DNA of 32,641 bases, from assembly GCF_007713715.1 (NCBI RefSeq), contig NZ_VJWX01000020.1:1-32641 (forward strand), given 5' to 3'. The notes beneath the pieces are model-generated. The model was not told the DNA's origin and searched no databases. It saw nothing but the letters and a program-made list of their open reading frames with translations. The stretch is from Amycolatopsis rhizosphaerae. Lineage in GTDB: Bacteria; Actinomycetota; Actinomycetes; Mycobacteriales; Pseudonocardiaceae. The position numbers were made by a program, and so were the translations under genes. Below, piece by piece: positions 1-8,155 of this stretch; position 1 is the first letter of the stretch; each line of letters opens with the position of its first letter.

Positions 1-1360
1 GCGGTGTGGTGCGGTCAAGGAACCGGTAGTTGAGTTCCAGCAGCGCACGGGCAGCAGGGCTCGCCTTGTCGATGACCGTGTCGATGATGGGCAAGAGTTC
101 CGCACGATCGGAGAAGCCGTCGACGACGGCGCAGTCGCAGAAGTAGGCGATCGCCCCGATCTCACCGCCCGCGTGCACGGGCCGCCCACCCGTGAGAGCG
201 GCAAGCTGGGTACCCAGGGTGGCGTACTGGGCCGGGGTGGCCCAGTTCGTGGTGATCGCCGCCTGCCGCCACGGCAAGCCGTGGTGGGCGTCGAACGCGA
301 CCTGCCCCAGGATCGGCACCGCCACCAGCGCGAGCGCCGCGGGACGCGCGGCCGAAACAGCGAGGGCGAGGAACATCGACAGGCAGATCAGGCTCGGCGC
401 GTAATACCAGTGATACGGCGGCACACCCAACGCCGTATAAGCCAGATAGTGCACCACCCCCGCCGCACCCAACGCGGCCGGCAGCACGAGTCGGCGCCGC
501 GCACGCGTCGCGACCACCACAACAAGAGCGAGCACCCCGAGCAGCGCGGGAAGAAACGCCAGCACCGTCGCAGCCGGATAGCTCCGCAGATACAGCAAAG
601 GGCCGTTGCCGAACTGGTAGCTACCCCACGCCTTCTGCTGAGTCTTGATCGCCAGCGTGTCCGGCACCGCCGAACCCAGCACCCGCCAACTGAACGCGAA
701 CCACGGCAGGGCCACCGCCGTCCCGCCCAGCAGCACCTTCCACCACCCGCGCCACAACCCGGCGGCCGCGGCGAACACCACCAGGACGATCACCGCCAGA
801 TCGATCCGGGTCAGCACCGCCAGCCCCGCACACAGCCCGAACAGCCACGGGCGACGCAACACCGCCGCCGCCAGCAACGCACCCAGCACCGCGGCGGTGA
901 GCGTGACCTCCAGACCCACCGCGGACAACAGCAACGGGTTGCCCAGCACCACAAGCCACGCCGCCCAAACACCCCACTCACGCAGCCCCAACGCCCGCGC
1001 CGTCGCCCGCAGCGTCAGGCCGAGCACCATATTGGCCGCGACGAACACCGCGGCCAGCGCCCACACCGGATGCCGCAACACCACCGTGAACCCGGCCAAC
1101 AGCAACACGTTCAACGGCGAGGTCGCCGTGTTCGACGTGCGCTGCGGAATCAGGCCCCAATGCCCATGCAACGCCACATTCCGCGCATAACTCAGCGTGA
1201 TGTAGGAGTCGTCGATGATCGCCGAATGCACCAGCCAGAACACCCCGGCCGACACCACGGCCAACACACCCACCGCGGCCATGGAACCGGACCACCACCG
1301 GGACGCAACACGGACCTGTCTGTCACCGGCGATCCACTCGGCGGTGGGCGCACCCAGCAC
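1..1360 (-). CDS. GT-C type membrane glycosyltransferase (3' end cut by window edge)
   Basis: At least 453 residues read on the minus strand and run off the left edge without a stop. The GTG start at 1360 is preceded by AGGAG (1366-1370) at 5-base spacing. The protein is mostly hydrophobic helices. Near residue 40 there is an IIDDSYITLSYARN stretch followed by a TATSPLN motif; acidic residues in the first extracytoplasmic loop of this kind are typical of GT-C enzymes that use lipid-linked sugars, such as the mycobacterial AftB, Emb and PMT families. A WYYAP motif lies in the later helices. The visible C-terminal soluble part contains GGEIGAIAYF and VVDGFSD, which recalls the AftB-type C-terminal domain. 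The probable job is transfer of arabinose or mannose to a cell-envelope glycan; substrate specificity cannot be read. The gene is separated from the Wadjet operon by 197 bases and looks like a flanking chromosomal gene. Confidence 0.72.
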   Translation of the reverse strand, partial: MLGAPTAEWIAGDRQVRVASRWWSGSMAAVGVLAVVSAGVFWLVHSAIIDDSYITLSYARNVALHGHWGLIPQRTSNTATSPLNVLLLAGFTVVLRHPVWALAAVFVAANMVLGLTLRATARALGLREWGVWAAWLVVLGNPLLLSAVGLEVTLTAAVLGALLAAAVLRRPWLFGLCAGLAVLTRIDLAVIVLVVFAAAAGLWRGWWKVLLGGTAVALPWFAFSWRVLGSAVPDTLAIKTQQKAWGSYQFGNGPLLYLRSYPAATVLAFLPALLGVLALVVVVATRARRRLVLPAALGAAGVVHYLAYTALGVPPYHWYYAPSLICLSMFLALAVSAARPAALALVAVPILGQVAFDAHHGLPWRQAAITTNWATPAQYATLGTQLAALTGGRPVHAGGEIGAIAYFCDCAVVDGFSDRAELLPIIDTVIDKASPAARALLELNYRFLDRTTP

Positions 1361-1365
1361 GGCCG

Positions 1366-1370
1366 CTCCT
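1366..1370 (-). promoter_or_regulatory. Ribosome binding site of the glycosyltransferase
   Basis: AGGAG on the minus strand, five bases before GTG at 1360. It decides the start: the next in-frame ATG, at 1282, would remove 26 residues and has no comparable site. Confidence 0.6.
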
Positions 1371-1397
1371 GAAATCTCAAGCTGTCAAAACGAACGG

Positions 1398-1403
1398 AGT
1401 CTA
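1398..1403 (-). promoter_or_regulatory. Possible -10 element for the glycosyltransferase
   Basis: TAGACT on the minus strand, 38 bases upstream of the GTG start, fits the actinobacterial TAnnnT -10 pattern. I see no convincing -35 hexamer at 16-19 bases, so this is tentative. The 197-base gap 1361-1557 otherwise holds only the hairpin listed separately. Confidence 0.25.
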
Positions 1404-1493
1404 CGGGCGAGTGAAACACCCATCCCACCCGGTCGCCATAAAGATCCACAGACACCGACAAGACAGCCGGTCACACCCCGGTCGCCCCCTTCG

Positions 1494-1527
1494 TTGGCAA
1501 TCCAGAGAGCCGAGCGCCCGGCGCCAA
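1494..1527 (-). terminator. Possible terminator hairpin after jetD
   Basis: About 30 bases past the jetD stop, TTGGC/GCCAA arms (1494-1498 and 1523-1527) enclose a second GCCG/CGGC stem (1509-1512 and 1519-1522). The right-hand arms are contiguous. No T-run follows, which is usual for actinobacterial terminators. The stem is short and carries a 10-base bulge, so the call is weak. Confidence 0.25.
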
Positions 1528-1557
1528 CTGACGACGGAATTACGGGGCACGATCCTG

Positions 1558-2796
1558 TCAGTCGAACGAACGGGACTCGGTCGCAAGGTCGGACAACAGC
1601 AAGGCGAGCACGCGCTCCTCGTGCACCGGCATACCTGCGTGGTCGTAGGCAACCCGCAATTCCGCGACAGCAGCCGCGAGGCTGCCAGAAGTGCCGTGAG
1701 GACCGCTCAGACCACACTGGTCGGCATAGATTCGCACGTCGAAACGCCATGGCAGCGCATCGGGTGCCACGGACAGCACTTGGTCGGCGATGGTGAACCC
1801 CGCCGGGTCGAAGTCCGCACGCGCGTGGATCGTGCAGCCCGCGGTGGCGAGCCCGGCGAGGAGGTCCAGCGCGGCGCCAGAGGCGATCCCGTCGGTGCAC
1901 ACCAGTGGTGGGCAAGCCGGGCCCAGCGCGTCGGCGGCTGTTTCTGCGACCGTGGGGTTCTCGCACACGAAGACATCGACCGCGGGAGCGGTCCAGGGTC
2001 CGGTGAGCGAGCGCAGGGTCAGCCAGACAGGCTCGCCGGGAGCGGCGCGACACAGCCTCGTGGCAGGGGATTCGCCGGTCAGGGGAAGGTTCAATGCCAG
2101 CACGCGGGAGGACACGCCGTCGCACACCACGCCAGCGCCGGCCCACGCGGCACGCCAGGCCCGACCGGCTCGCTGCGGTCGCGGGAGGTCATGCACGATC
2201 GCCAGGAGACGAGCTACCCCGCGTCCCAGTTGCCGGTCGGCATCGAGCGCGTGGGCGTCGTGCAGGGTGTCCGCGGCGAGTTGGGCGAGCCGTACCCCGC
2301 TGCTCGTGGTGCGCAGCCGGGTGATCACGGTCGCCACCTGTTCGGCCAAGGCCTGGAGCTCACCCGAGCCCGGCCGCGGCCAGCCCGTGTCGGCCAGCCA
2401 CCGCTCGACCGCGGGCGCGGCGACACCGGACTCGATCAGGAACGTGGCCGCGCGCCCCCGCTCGGCGGCCGCCTCGGTTTGGGCGCGGCTGCGGCGTTCC
2501 TTGTCGGGTTCGATCTGTTCGCCGTGTAGTGCCTCGACAAGTCCGCGCACGGTCAAATGGTGTTCGGACAGCTTCGCCGCGAGGTCCTGGAGCCGGACGG
2601 GTTTGCCGGACAGTTCCCACCGGGTGCCGAGCAGCAGCGCGACCTCCCGACGCTGCTCCGCGGTCAGCACGACAGTGGTGAGCGTCCCCGTTTCGGTGTG
2701 GTGCCCGCGCCTGGCCCGGGTGTGGACGGCGTCGAGCACGGCCGCGGGCCCCCGCAGGCACGCCCAGTCCTCGATGCCCGGCGGGACCGTGATCAT
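1558..2796 (-). CDS. jetD: Wadjet JetD, TOPRIM-type nuclease subunit (TIGR02679 family)
   Basis: A 412-residue protein beginning MITVPPGIED. Its ATG (2796-2794) shares one base with the jetC stop (TGATG), so translation is probably coupled. The C-terminal half carries the DUF2399 TOPRIM-like signature: a glutamate at 279 (VFVCENPTV) and an acidic pair in ADFDPAG (D328, D330), followed by HEER near 393. In Wadjet systems, JetD is the nuclease that cuts circular DNA after the JetABC condensin-like motor has extruded it. The N-terminal half (about 1-220) matches the helical arm region of the family in position only. Length and gene order fit type II Wadjet (TIGR02677-02678-02680-02679). All expected acidic residues are present, so the nuclease should be active. 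A longer reading of this frame, back to 3831, lies inside jetC and is not used. Confidence 0.88.
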   Translation of the reverse strand: MITVPPGIEDWACLRGPAAVLDAVHTRARRGHHTETGTLTTVVLTAEQRREVALLLGTRWELSGKPVRLQDLAAKLSEHHLTVRGLVEALHGEQIEPDKERRSRAQTEAAAERGRAATFLIESGVAAPAVERWLADTGWPRPGSGELQALAEQVATVITRLRTTSSGVRLAQLAADTLHDAHALDADRQLGRGVARLLAIVHDLPRPQRAGRAWRAAWAGAGVVCDGVSSRVLALNLPLTGESPATRLCRAAPGEPVWLTLRSLTGPWTAPAVDVFVCENPTVAETAADALGPACPPLVCTDGIASGAALDLLAGLATAGCTIHARADFDPAGFTIADQVLSVAPDALPWRFDVRIYADQCGLSGPHGTSGSLAAAVAELRVAYDHAGMPVHEERVLALLLSDLATESRSFD

Positions 2797-5700
2797 CACT
2801 CGGCATCCATCGCGGCGAACAGGCCGTCGGCCGACAACAACGCCTCGTTGGCGTGCCCAGCGCGCACACCGGAGATGGGCAGTGCGACGGCCGTCCACTC
2901 CCCACCGCACCACAGGTACGGAACGGCATCGACTCCCGGCAGCCCCTTGTGCCTGGCCAGGTCGTACACGGCCACCGCGGGGACGGTCGGGTACTTGCAC
3001 CACTCGTCGTGGGCGGTCAGCATCACGTCCAGGTCGAAGCTCACCGTCAGGCCCATGAACGACGCCTTGATCTCCTCGTCGACACCGGTCATCGCCTCGT
3101 CCAGCCACACACAACGCGGGGCATGTCCACCGGCCGCGTTGTAGGCGACGACCGCGGCGGCGAACAGCGGCTGGGACAGCAGCACAACCTTCTCGCCGCC
3201 GGATTTGGCGCCGTGCTTGGCGGCATCGAACGGCACCCAGCGGCTGGTTGAACCTGTCCGGTATTGCAGCGAGATCTTCAGCCAACCGCGGTAGTCGAGA
3301 GCGGTGGACAGTTGCTCCCGCCAGTCGGCGGATCCCCCTTCCGCCGCGTCCGCTCTGGCCGCGTCGATCTTGCGTGCGAGGAAGGAGCGCACGGTCTCCT
3401 GCCGCGCGGGCGAGAGTTGCTGGTAGCCCTGGGTCAGCGCATCCACCACGGTGCCCGCGTCCGGGTCGGTGGGATCGGGCTCCCACTTCAACTGCACGGC
3501 GTTGCCGTGCCGGGTCGGGTGGCTGGCCAACTCCTTGTTGATGTCGGTGAAGGTCCTGGCGGTGTAGTCCAACCGGTCCTTGAGGTGCTCGATGAACGTC
3601 GAGCCGAGCAGAGTGGTCAACACCCGTTGCTGCTCGGAATCGAACGCGTTCTCCTGCGCGCGGACCTGGTCGGCGAGCAGGTCCGCGGCGGCCGGGGGCG
3701 CCTGCCAGCCGGTCGTGCTGTCGACCAGGACCACCACGCGCTGGATCGCGCCGTCGTGCTCCGGCTCCAGCACGCTGGCGTCGCGGTCGGGCAGCAGCCC
3801 CTGCCGCAGTTCCTGATACCTCTCGTAGCACCGCCGCCAGGTGCGGTCCTCATCACCGGGATCCGGCAGTTCCCGGCGCGCGGCACGGGCCGACTCGCGC
3901 GCGGATTCCACACTTCGGCGCTCCGGTTCCTCCAGCCCGAGGGGCGGCGCCAGGCCAGCGTCGTACACCTCCCACCACACCGCGAGCGCAGCATCCCGCC
4001 TGCCTTCCGCGGCCTGACGCCGTTCCTCGTGCCGAGCGAGGGTTCCTTCGGCCTGACCGACCGTGACTCGCGCGCTGGTGAGTACCTCCCCGAGTTCGAC
4101 GAGTTCCTGGTCGAGGCGCTCCACCAGGCGATCAAGCTCGGCGCGCCGCTCCAACTGCGCGTGGACATCACCGGTGAGTGCCTCTTCCGCGGTGCGCAGC
4201 CGGACCTCCTCCTGCCGCTTCCGCCCACGCAGGCCGTTCAGTTCGATATCGACACCCGCAAGCCTCCGCTGAGCGGCTGCGAGTTCGCTTCGCAGTTGTG
4301 CCAAGGTTGCCGCGCGCAGGTCGAGCAACTCCCTACGCCGAGCCATCTCGTCGATGGCCGAGCGGTAGTCCTGCAGGGCCACATCATGACCAGCCAGGTC
4401 GTCCAGGGGGAAAGCATGCTCCCCCGCGTAGGCGGAGAATTCCGCCCACGCGGTGTCCCTGGCGGTCTCGTTCGCGCGGTGGGTGGTCCTGGCCAAGGCG
4501 ACCTTGCGTTCGCTGTCGGCTGCCTGCCGTTCCCTCTCCCGCAGTGTGGTGACAGCGTCGGTGACCACCCGCTCTCCTGGAAGCCGCGCCGATTCCTTGT
4601 CGAGGCGGCGCAGGTCGTCGTCGAGTTCCCCGATTCTGGATTCGATCGCGCTGGTCGACTTATCCAACTCCGCCAATCGGTTCCGCAACCGGTGAATCTC
4701 CCGCTGTCGGGCGGACTCGCGGGCGGTGGCGCCGAGGTAGGAGGCTGGTCGAGCGACTTCCGCACGCCCGGAAAGTGCGGCACACCGCCACGTGCCGTCT
4801 CCAGCCAGCCAGGTTCCGGGCGCCTCGTCGCCGGGGTGGGAGTCGTGCCACCCGATCCCGGTGAGCACGGCGCGGATGGCGCTTTCCGTCACGCCGCCCG
4901 CGGCAGTCGGTTCCAGCACCCTGGTCAGGTTCGCGTCAGCCCCGGTTCCCCCGGCACGCACCACCGTCTCCGCTTGCTCGCTGCCCGCCCCGGTGGTCAG
5001 CTCGCCGTCGGCGCTCAACCAGGCGTCGAGCACACCAGCGGCGGCCAGGGTCGCCTCCAGCAGGTCCACCTCGTCCGTCGACAGCTTGCCGACAGGCTGC
5101 ACACACCGCCAGAACGGCGCGCCCAGTCCGCTGTCCGGTTCCGGCCGATCGCGGCGGCGCCACAAATCGGGAGGGGCTGGTGGGCGCTCCGTCCGGTCGA
5201 GCACCTCCGTCAGTTCCGCCGTGGCCTGCTTGTGTTGGTCCACGAGCGCAGCGCGCTCGTGGACCAGTGCCGCGCGGCGCGACTTCAGCGTGTCGCGAAC
5301 CTGGTCGATGTGCCGGGCGATCGCCGCCCCGGGTGAAGCGACGCGCTGTTCCGCCGGAGTGCCCGACGGGTCCACGGCCGTCAACTCGGCTACCAGATCG
5401 CACCAGAGCTCGACCGTTCGCTCGTCGGCCTTGGCCAGGACGATGCTCGTGTTCCACTCCCGAAGCTGCCTGCGCAGCGTGTCCACCGCGCCCTCGACGC
5501 CGTCACGTGCCAGTTCCCTCTTGTCCGCAGCCTCGCTCAGATCCGACTCCCGGTCGGCCAGCAGGTCGGCCGACCGCGCGGTGTTCGACTCGGCCCGGTC
5601 GAACGCCGCGCGAAGCTTCTGCAAACGCACGAAACGCTCCCTGCGGACCGAGAGATCGGCGCGTAACGCGGGCACATCACGAGTGGGCAGGTGCCGCGCA

Positions 5701-7013
5701 GCCGACTGGTGCAGTCCGGCGGGCTGCGCGACAGCTTCGACGCGCTCGGACGCCCGCACCACCTCCGATTCGGCTTGCTCCGCGGCAGAGGTAGCACTTT
5801 CCTCCACGGCGGCGGCTTTCGCCACGTCCTCGAACGCCCCTGTGCGACGTTCTTCGACTCCCCCGAGTTGGTCAGTCAGCAAACCCAGCTGTTCCCGAAG
5901 CATTTCGACGCGGCTGGCCGCGCTTGTGGCCTCCTGGAAAGCCCGGCTTTCCAGGAGCTCGCGCAGCTCCGTGCCGAGGTCGTCCCGCTGCTCTCGCGCC
6001 TGGGAAATACGCTGGGCCAGTTCGTCGACCTCGCCACGGGCAGTGGTCAATGCGGTTTCAGCAGCCCGGCGGTCTTTGGTGGTGCGGTCCAGTTCCGTGG
6101 TCGCCGCAGTCAGCGCATCGGCGCGGTGGCGCACGACGGTGCGCGCCCAGGGGGTCCAACCAGTGTGGACGAATCGTGACAGTTGCACGGCCGCGCTGCG
6201 GGTCTGTTCCACGGCCGTTCGCAGCTTCTCCAGGTTGTCCCAGCCGTCCGCGAGTTGGGTGATCTCCGTGCTCGCGAGAGGCGGCAGGGCCGCACGCAGG
6301 GTCTCCGCCAGGCTGGCGGGGTTGAGCCGTTCCCCCAACTTGGGCTTGCGTAGTTGCTTGAGCAACTCGGTCAGGTTGTCGTAGGCATCGGAGCCCAGCC
6401 CGAACAGCTCGGAGGCCAACCGTGCGCGGTATCGCGCGGCGCTGTCGGGCACCGTGACGCCAGGGATCTTCTTGAGCTCTTTCTGGTCCAAGGGCCGGTC
6501 CGCCGTGGACAACTGGAGATCGCATCCCGGACGCAGGTGGGTAATCAGGTGCCATGTGTTCACCGGAGACGTGCCGCTGCCGCGACGGGCGCTGACGCCA
6601 AGACCGCAGACGAAGAACCGCGCCGTTCCGTCGTCGTCGATCCTGCCGAACTCGGCCCAGGCGTAACCCAGACCCGCCTCCGAAGGCGGACGTGGGTCGT
6701 CATCCTCGCCCGTGGGCAACAGGTTGAAGCGCATCGTGCGGTGCTGGGAACCGAACGGATCGAGCACGGACGCGCCGATCTCCCCGCGCAGCAGCATCAG
6801 GGTCGTCAGTTCGAGCACCTTGGTTTTGCCCGCCCCATTGCCGCCGCGCAGCACCAGACGGCCGTCGGCGAACCAGAACTCCGCCTGGTCGTACTCCCAC
6901 AGGTTGACGATGCCCACGCGCAACGGCTGCCACCGCCGGAGATTCGGCTCTGGGAGGCCACCCGTCATCGCTGCCGCCAGCCACCGCTCGCGATCAGGTT
7001 CTGGTCGGGTCAA
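2796..7013 (-). CDS. jetC: Wadjet JetC, SMC/MukB-like ATPase (TIGR02680 family)
   Basis: A 1405-residue SMC-type ATPase. Walker A GGNGAGKT lies at residues 57-64. A long coiled-coil region follows, rich in Ala, Glu, Arg and Leu, and is interrupted by a globular hinge-like part around residues 600-720. The C-terminal half of the ATPase head has the ABC signature KSGGEK near residue 1270, Walker B CVWLDEA near 1300 and an AHDEW H-loop-like motif just after. This is the motor of the Wadjet plasmid-defence complex: two copies dimerise, hydrolyse ATP and extrude DNA loops, and they work with JetA (kleisin), JetB (KITE) and JetD (nuclease). It overlaps jetB by four bases (ATGA) and jetD by one. The family is typically about 1300-1450 residues, so this copy is full length. 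Confidence 0.92.
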   Translation of the reverse strand: MTRPEPDRERWLAAAMTGGLPEPNLRRWQPLRVGIVNLWEYDQAEFWFADGRLVLRGGNGAGKTKVLELTTLMLLRGEIGASVLDPFGSQHRTMRFNLLPTGEDDDPRPPSEAGLGYAWAEFGRIDDDGTARFFVCGLGVSARRGSGTSPVNTWHLITHLRPGCDLQLSTADRPLDQKELKKIPGVTVPDSAARYRARLASELFGLGSDAYDNLTELLKQLRKPKLGERLNPASLAETLRAALPPLASTEITQLADGWDNLEKLRTAVEQTRSAAVQLSRFVHTGWTPWARTVVRHRADALTAATTELDRTTKDRRAAETALTTARGEVDELAQRISQAREQRDDLGTELRELLESRAFQEATSAASRVEMLREQLGLLTDQLGGVEERRTGAFEDVAKAAAVEESATSAAEQAESEVVRASERVEAVAQPAGLHQSAARHLPTRDVPALRADLSVRRERFVRLQKLRAAFDRAESNTARSADLLADRESDLSEAADKRELARDGVEGAVDTLRRQLREWNTSIVLAKADERTVELWCDLVAELTAVDPSGTPAEQRVASPGAAIARHIDQVRDTLKSRRAALVHERAALVDQHKQATAELTEVLDRTERPPAPPDLWRRRDRPEPDSGLGAPFWRCVQPVGKLSTDEVDLLEATLAAAGVLDAWLSADGELTTGAGSEQAETVVRAGGTGADANLTRVLEPTAAGGVTESAIRAVLTGIGWHDSHPGDEAPGTWLAGDGTWRCAALSGRAEVARPASYLGATARESARQREIHRLRNRLAELDKSTSAIESRIGELDDDLRRLDKESARLPGERVVTDAVTTLRERERQAADSERKVALARTTHRANETARDTAWAEFSAYAGEHAFPLDDLAGHDVALQDYRSAIDEMARRRELLDLRAATLAQLRSELAAAQRRLAGVDIELNGLRGRKRQEEVRLRTAEEALTGDVHAQLERRAELDRLVERLDQELVELGEVLTSARVTVGQAEGTLARHEERRQAAEGRRDAALAVWWEVYDAGLAPPLGLEEPERRSVESARESARAARRELPDPGDEDRTWRRCYERYQELRQGLLPDRDASVLEPEHDGAIQRVVVLVDSTTGWQAPPAAADLLADQVRAQENAFDSEQQRVLTTLLGSTFIEHLKDRLDYTARTFTDINKELASHPTRHGNAVQLKWEPDPTDPDAGTVVDALTQGYQQLSPARQETVRSFLARKIDAARADAAEGGSADWREQLSTALDYRGWLKISLQYRTGSTSRWVPFDAAKHGAKSGGEKVVLLSQPLFAAAVVAYNAAGGHAPRCVWLDEAMTGVDEEIKASFMGLTVSFDLDVMLTAHDEWCKYPTVPAVAVYDLARHKGLPGVDAVPYLWCGGEWTAVALPISGVRAGHANEALLSADGLFAAMDAE

Positions 7014-8155
7014 CCTTCGCCCTCCTCGTTCAGCTTCGCGTTCACGGCCACCACCCGTGGATCACGGTAGCGTGCCGCAGCGGCGGTCAACCGCCATCTG
7101 TCCGGCTCTCCGGTCGGGCGCAGCAGGTCCAGCGCACCCAGCAGGTCCCGTGCCGCGGATTCCACGGCTTCGCCCGAACTCAGGTCATTGGTCATCGCCT
7201 TGACGTACCTCTCCCGAACCTCGAGCGCGGCCGAACCGAGGTCGTCGGCTGTGACTAACGAGCCCGCACCGTGTGTGCGCACCAGTTTGTCAAGCGCCAT
7301 CAAGGCAGCGAAGTCGGCAGCACGCACCCTCGGGAACGGAAGGTCTGTGTCCGCCTCATCCGCGGCGATGAGCGCCATCCCCTCCGCGCGTTGCTCGACC
7401 ACCCACCCCGTCATCTCCGCGCACCAGGTCAGGACGCGGTGGCGCTGGCCGGTCAGGTAGATCCGCTCGGCGTCGGTGAGATCCTCGTACAGGACCACGG
7501 GCAGTTCCACCAGTTTGCGCATCAAGCCGATCCGCGCTGCTGCCTCGTGGGGCGGTCCGCCATCGTGCCCTCCGGTGAGCGCAGCGCGCAACGAGGCGGG
7601 GTCGACCAGACGCAGCAGCAGCTCGCGGCGTACCTCGTAGGCGCCGCCAATCGCATCACGGCGGTGCGCCCACCCCTCGCGCTGCTCCTCGTCGTCACGA
7701 CCGGTCGGTCGCAGTGCCCCCACGGACACCAGCAGGTGGACGGCTTTGACGAACAACGTGCGCTCGGCGAACCGGTCGGGGTCATAGGGCGCGAGCTCAA
7801 CGTCTTCGTGCGTGGAGAGCACGCGGACCCGGTCGGACAGGTCCTGAGTGGTGGTGATGTCCTCGGTGTCCTCAGCCGCCGCGGCGGCGAGGATGGCCAG
7901 CACGAGCACCCGCCGGGTCGGCGGCCGGAACCGTCGGGGCGCGACGACGGCACCGTCAACGGGCAACCGGAACAAGCGGGCTGCGGAGTCGGTCACCACC
8001 AGCCGGTACCCGAGCCGCTGGGCGAACCACTCGCCCAGCTTCCCCCGGTGTACCCGCACCAGCGGCCACACTTCGGGATGGGTGTGCCGGTCCAGCACCG
8101 GCGAGCGCAGTAAGGCGGTGAACGCCCGTTGCCGTTCGGCCTCGTTGCGGTTCAC
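7010..8155 (-). CDS. jetB: Wadjet JetB, KITE/MukE-like subunit (TIGR02678, DUF2398)
   Basis: A 381-residue soluble protein, starting MNRNEAERQRAFTALLRSPV. The segment LGEWFAQRLGYRLVVTDSAA and the following RLFRLP (about residues 35-65) form the hallmark winged-helix start of the DUF2398 family. This subunit acts as the MukE-like KITE component that bridges kleisin JetA and the SMC heads of JetC. Its start overlaps the jetA stop by four bases, and its stop overlaps the jetC start by four bases. No catalytic motif is expected and none is seen. Identification rests on the family-typical N-terminus plus its fixed place between jetA and jetC. Confidence 0.88.
   Translation of the reverse strand: MNRNEAERQRAFTALLRSPVLDRHTHPEVWPLVRVHRGKLGEWFAQRLGYRLVVTDSAARLFRLPVDGAVVAPRRFRPPTRRVLVLAILAAAAAEDTEDITTTQDLSDRVRVLSTHEDVELAPYDPDRFAERTLFVKAVHLLVSVGALRPTGRDDEEQREGWAHRRDAIGGAYEVRRELLLRLVDPASLRAALTGGHDGGPPHEAAARIGLMRKLVELPVVLYEDLTDAERIYLTGQRHRVLTWCAEMTGWVVEQRAEGMALIAADEADTDLPFPRVRAADFAALMALDKLVRTHGAGSLVTADDLGSAALEVRERYVKAMTNDLSSGEAVESAARDLLGALDLLRPTGEPDRWRLTAAAARYRDPRVVAVNAKLNEEGEG

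Noticed and set aside
1383-1388. TTGACA on the minus strand as a -35 box for the glycosyltransferase
   Set aside because: A matching -10 would fall on the ribosome binding site and start codon, leaving no room for a leader with that AGGAG.
1411-2529. Long plus-strand open frame opposite jetD
   Set aside because: Arg/Gly/Pro-rich composition without family motifs; it is the antisense shadow of jetD in high-GC DNA.
3264-6384. Long plus-strand open frames (690 and 530 residues) opposite jetC
   Set aside because: They mirror the jetC coiled-coil coding strand, are low complexity (Ser/Arg-rich), and have no motifs.
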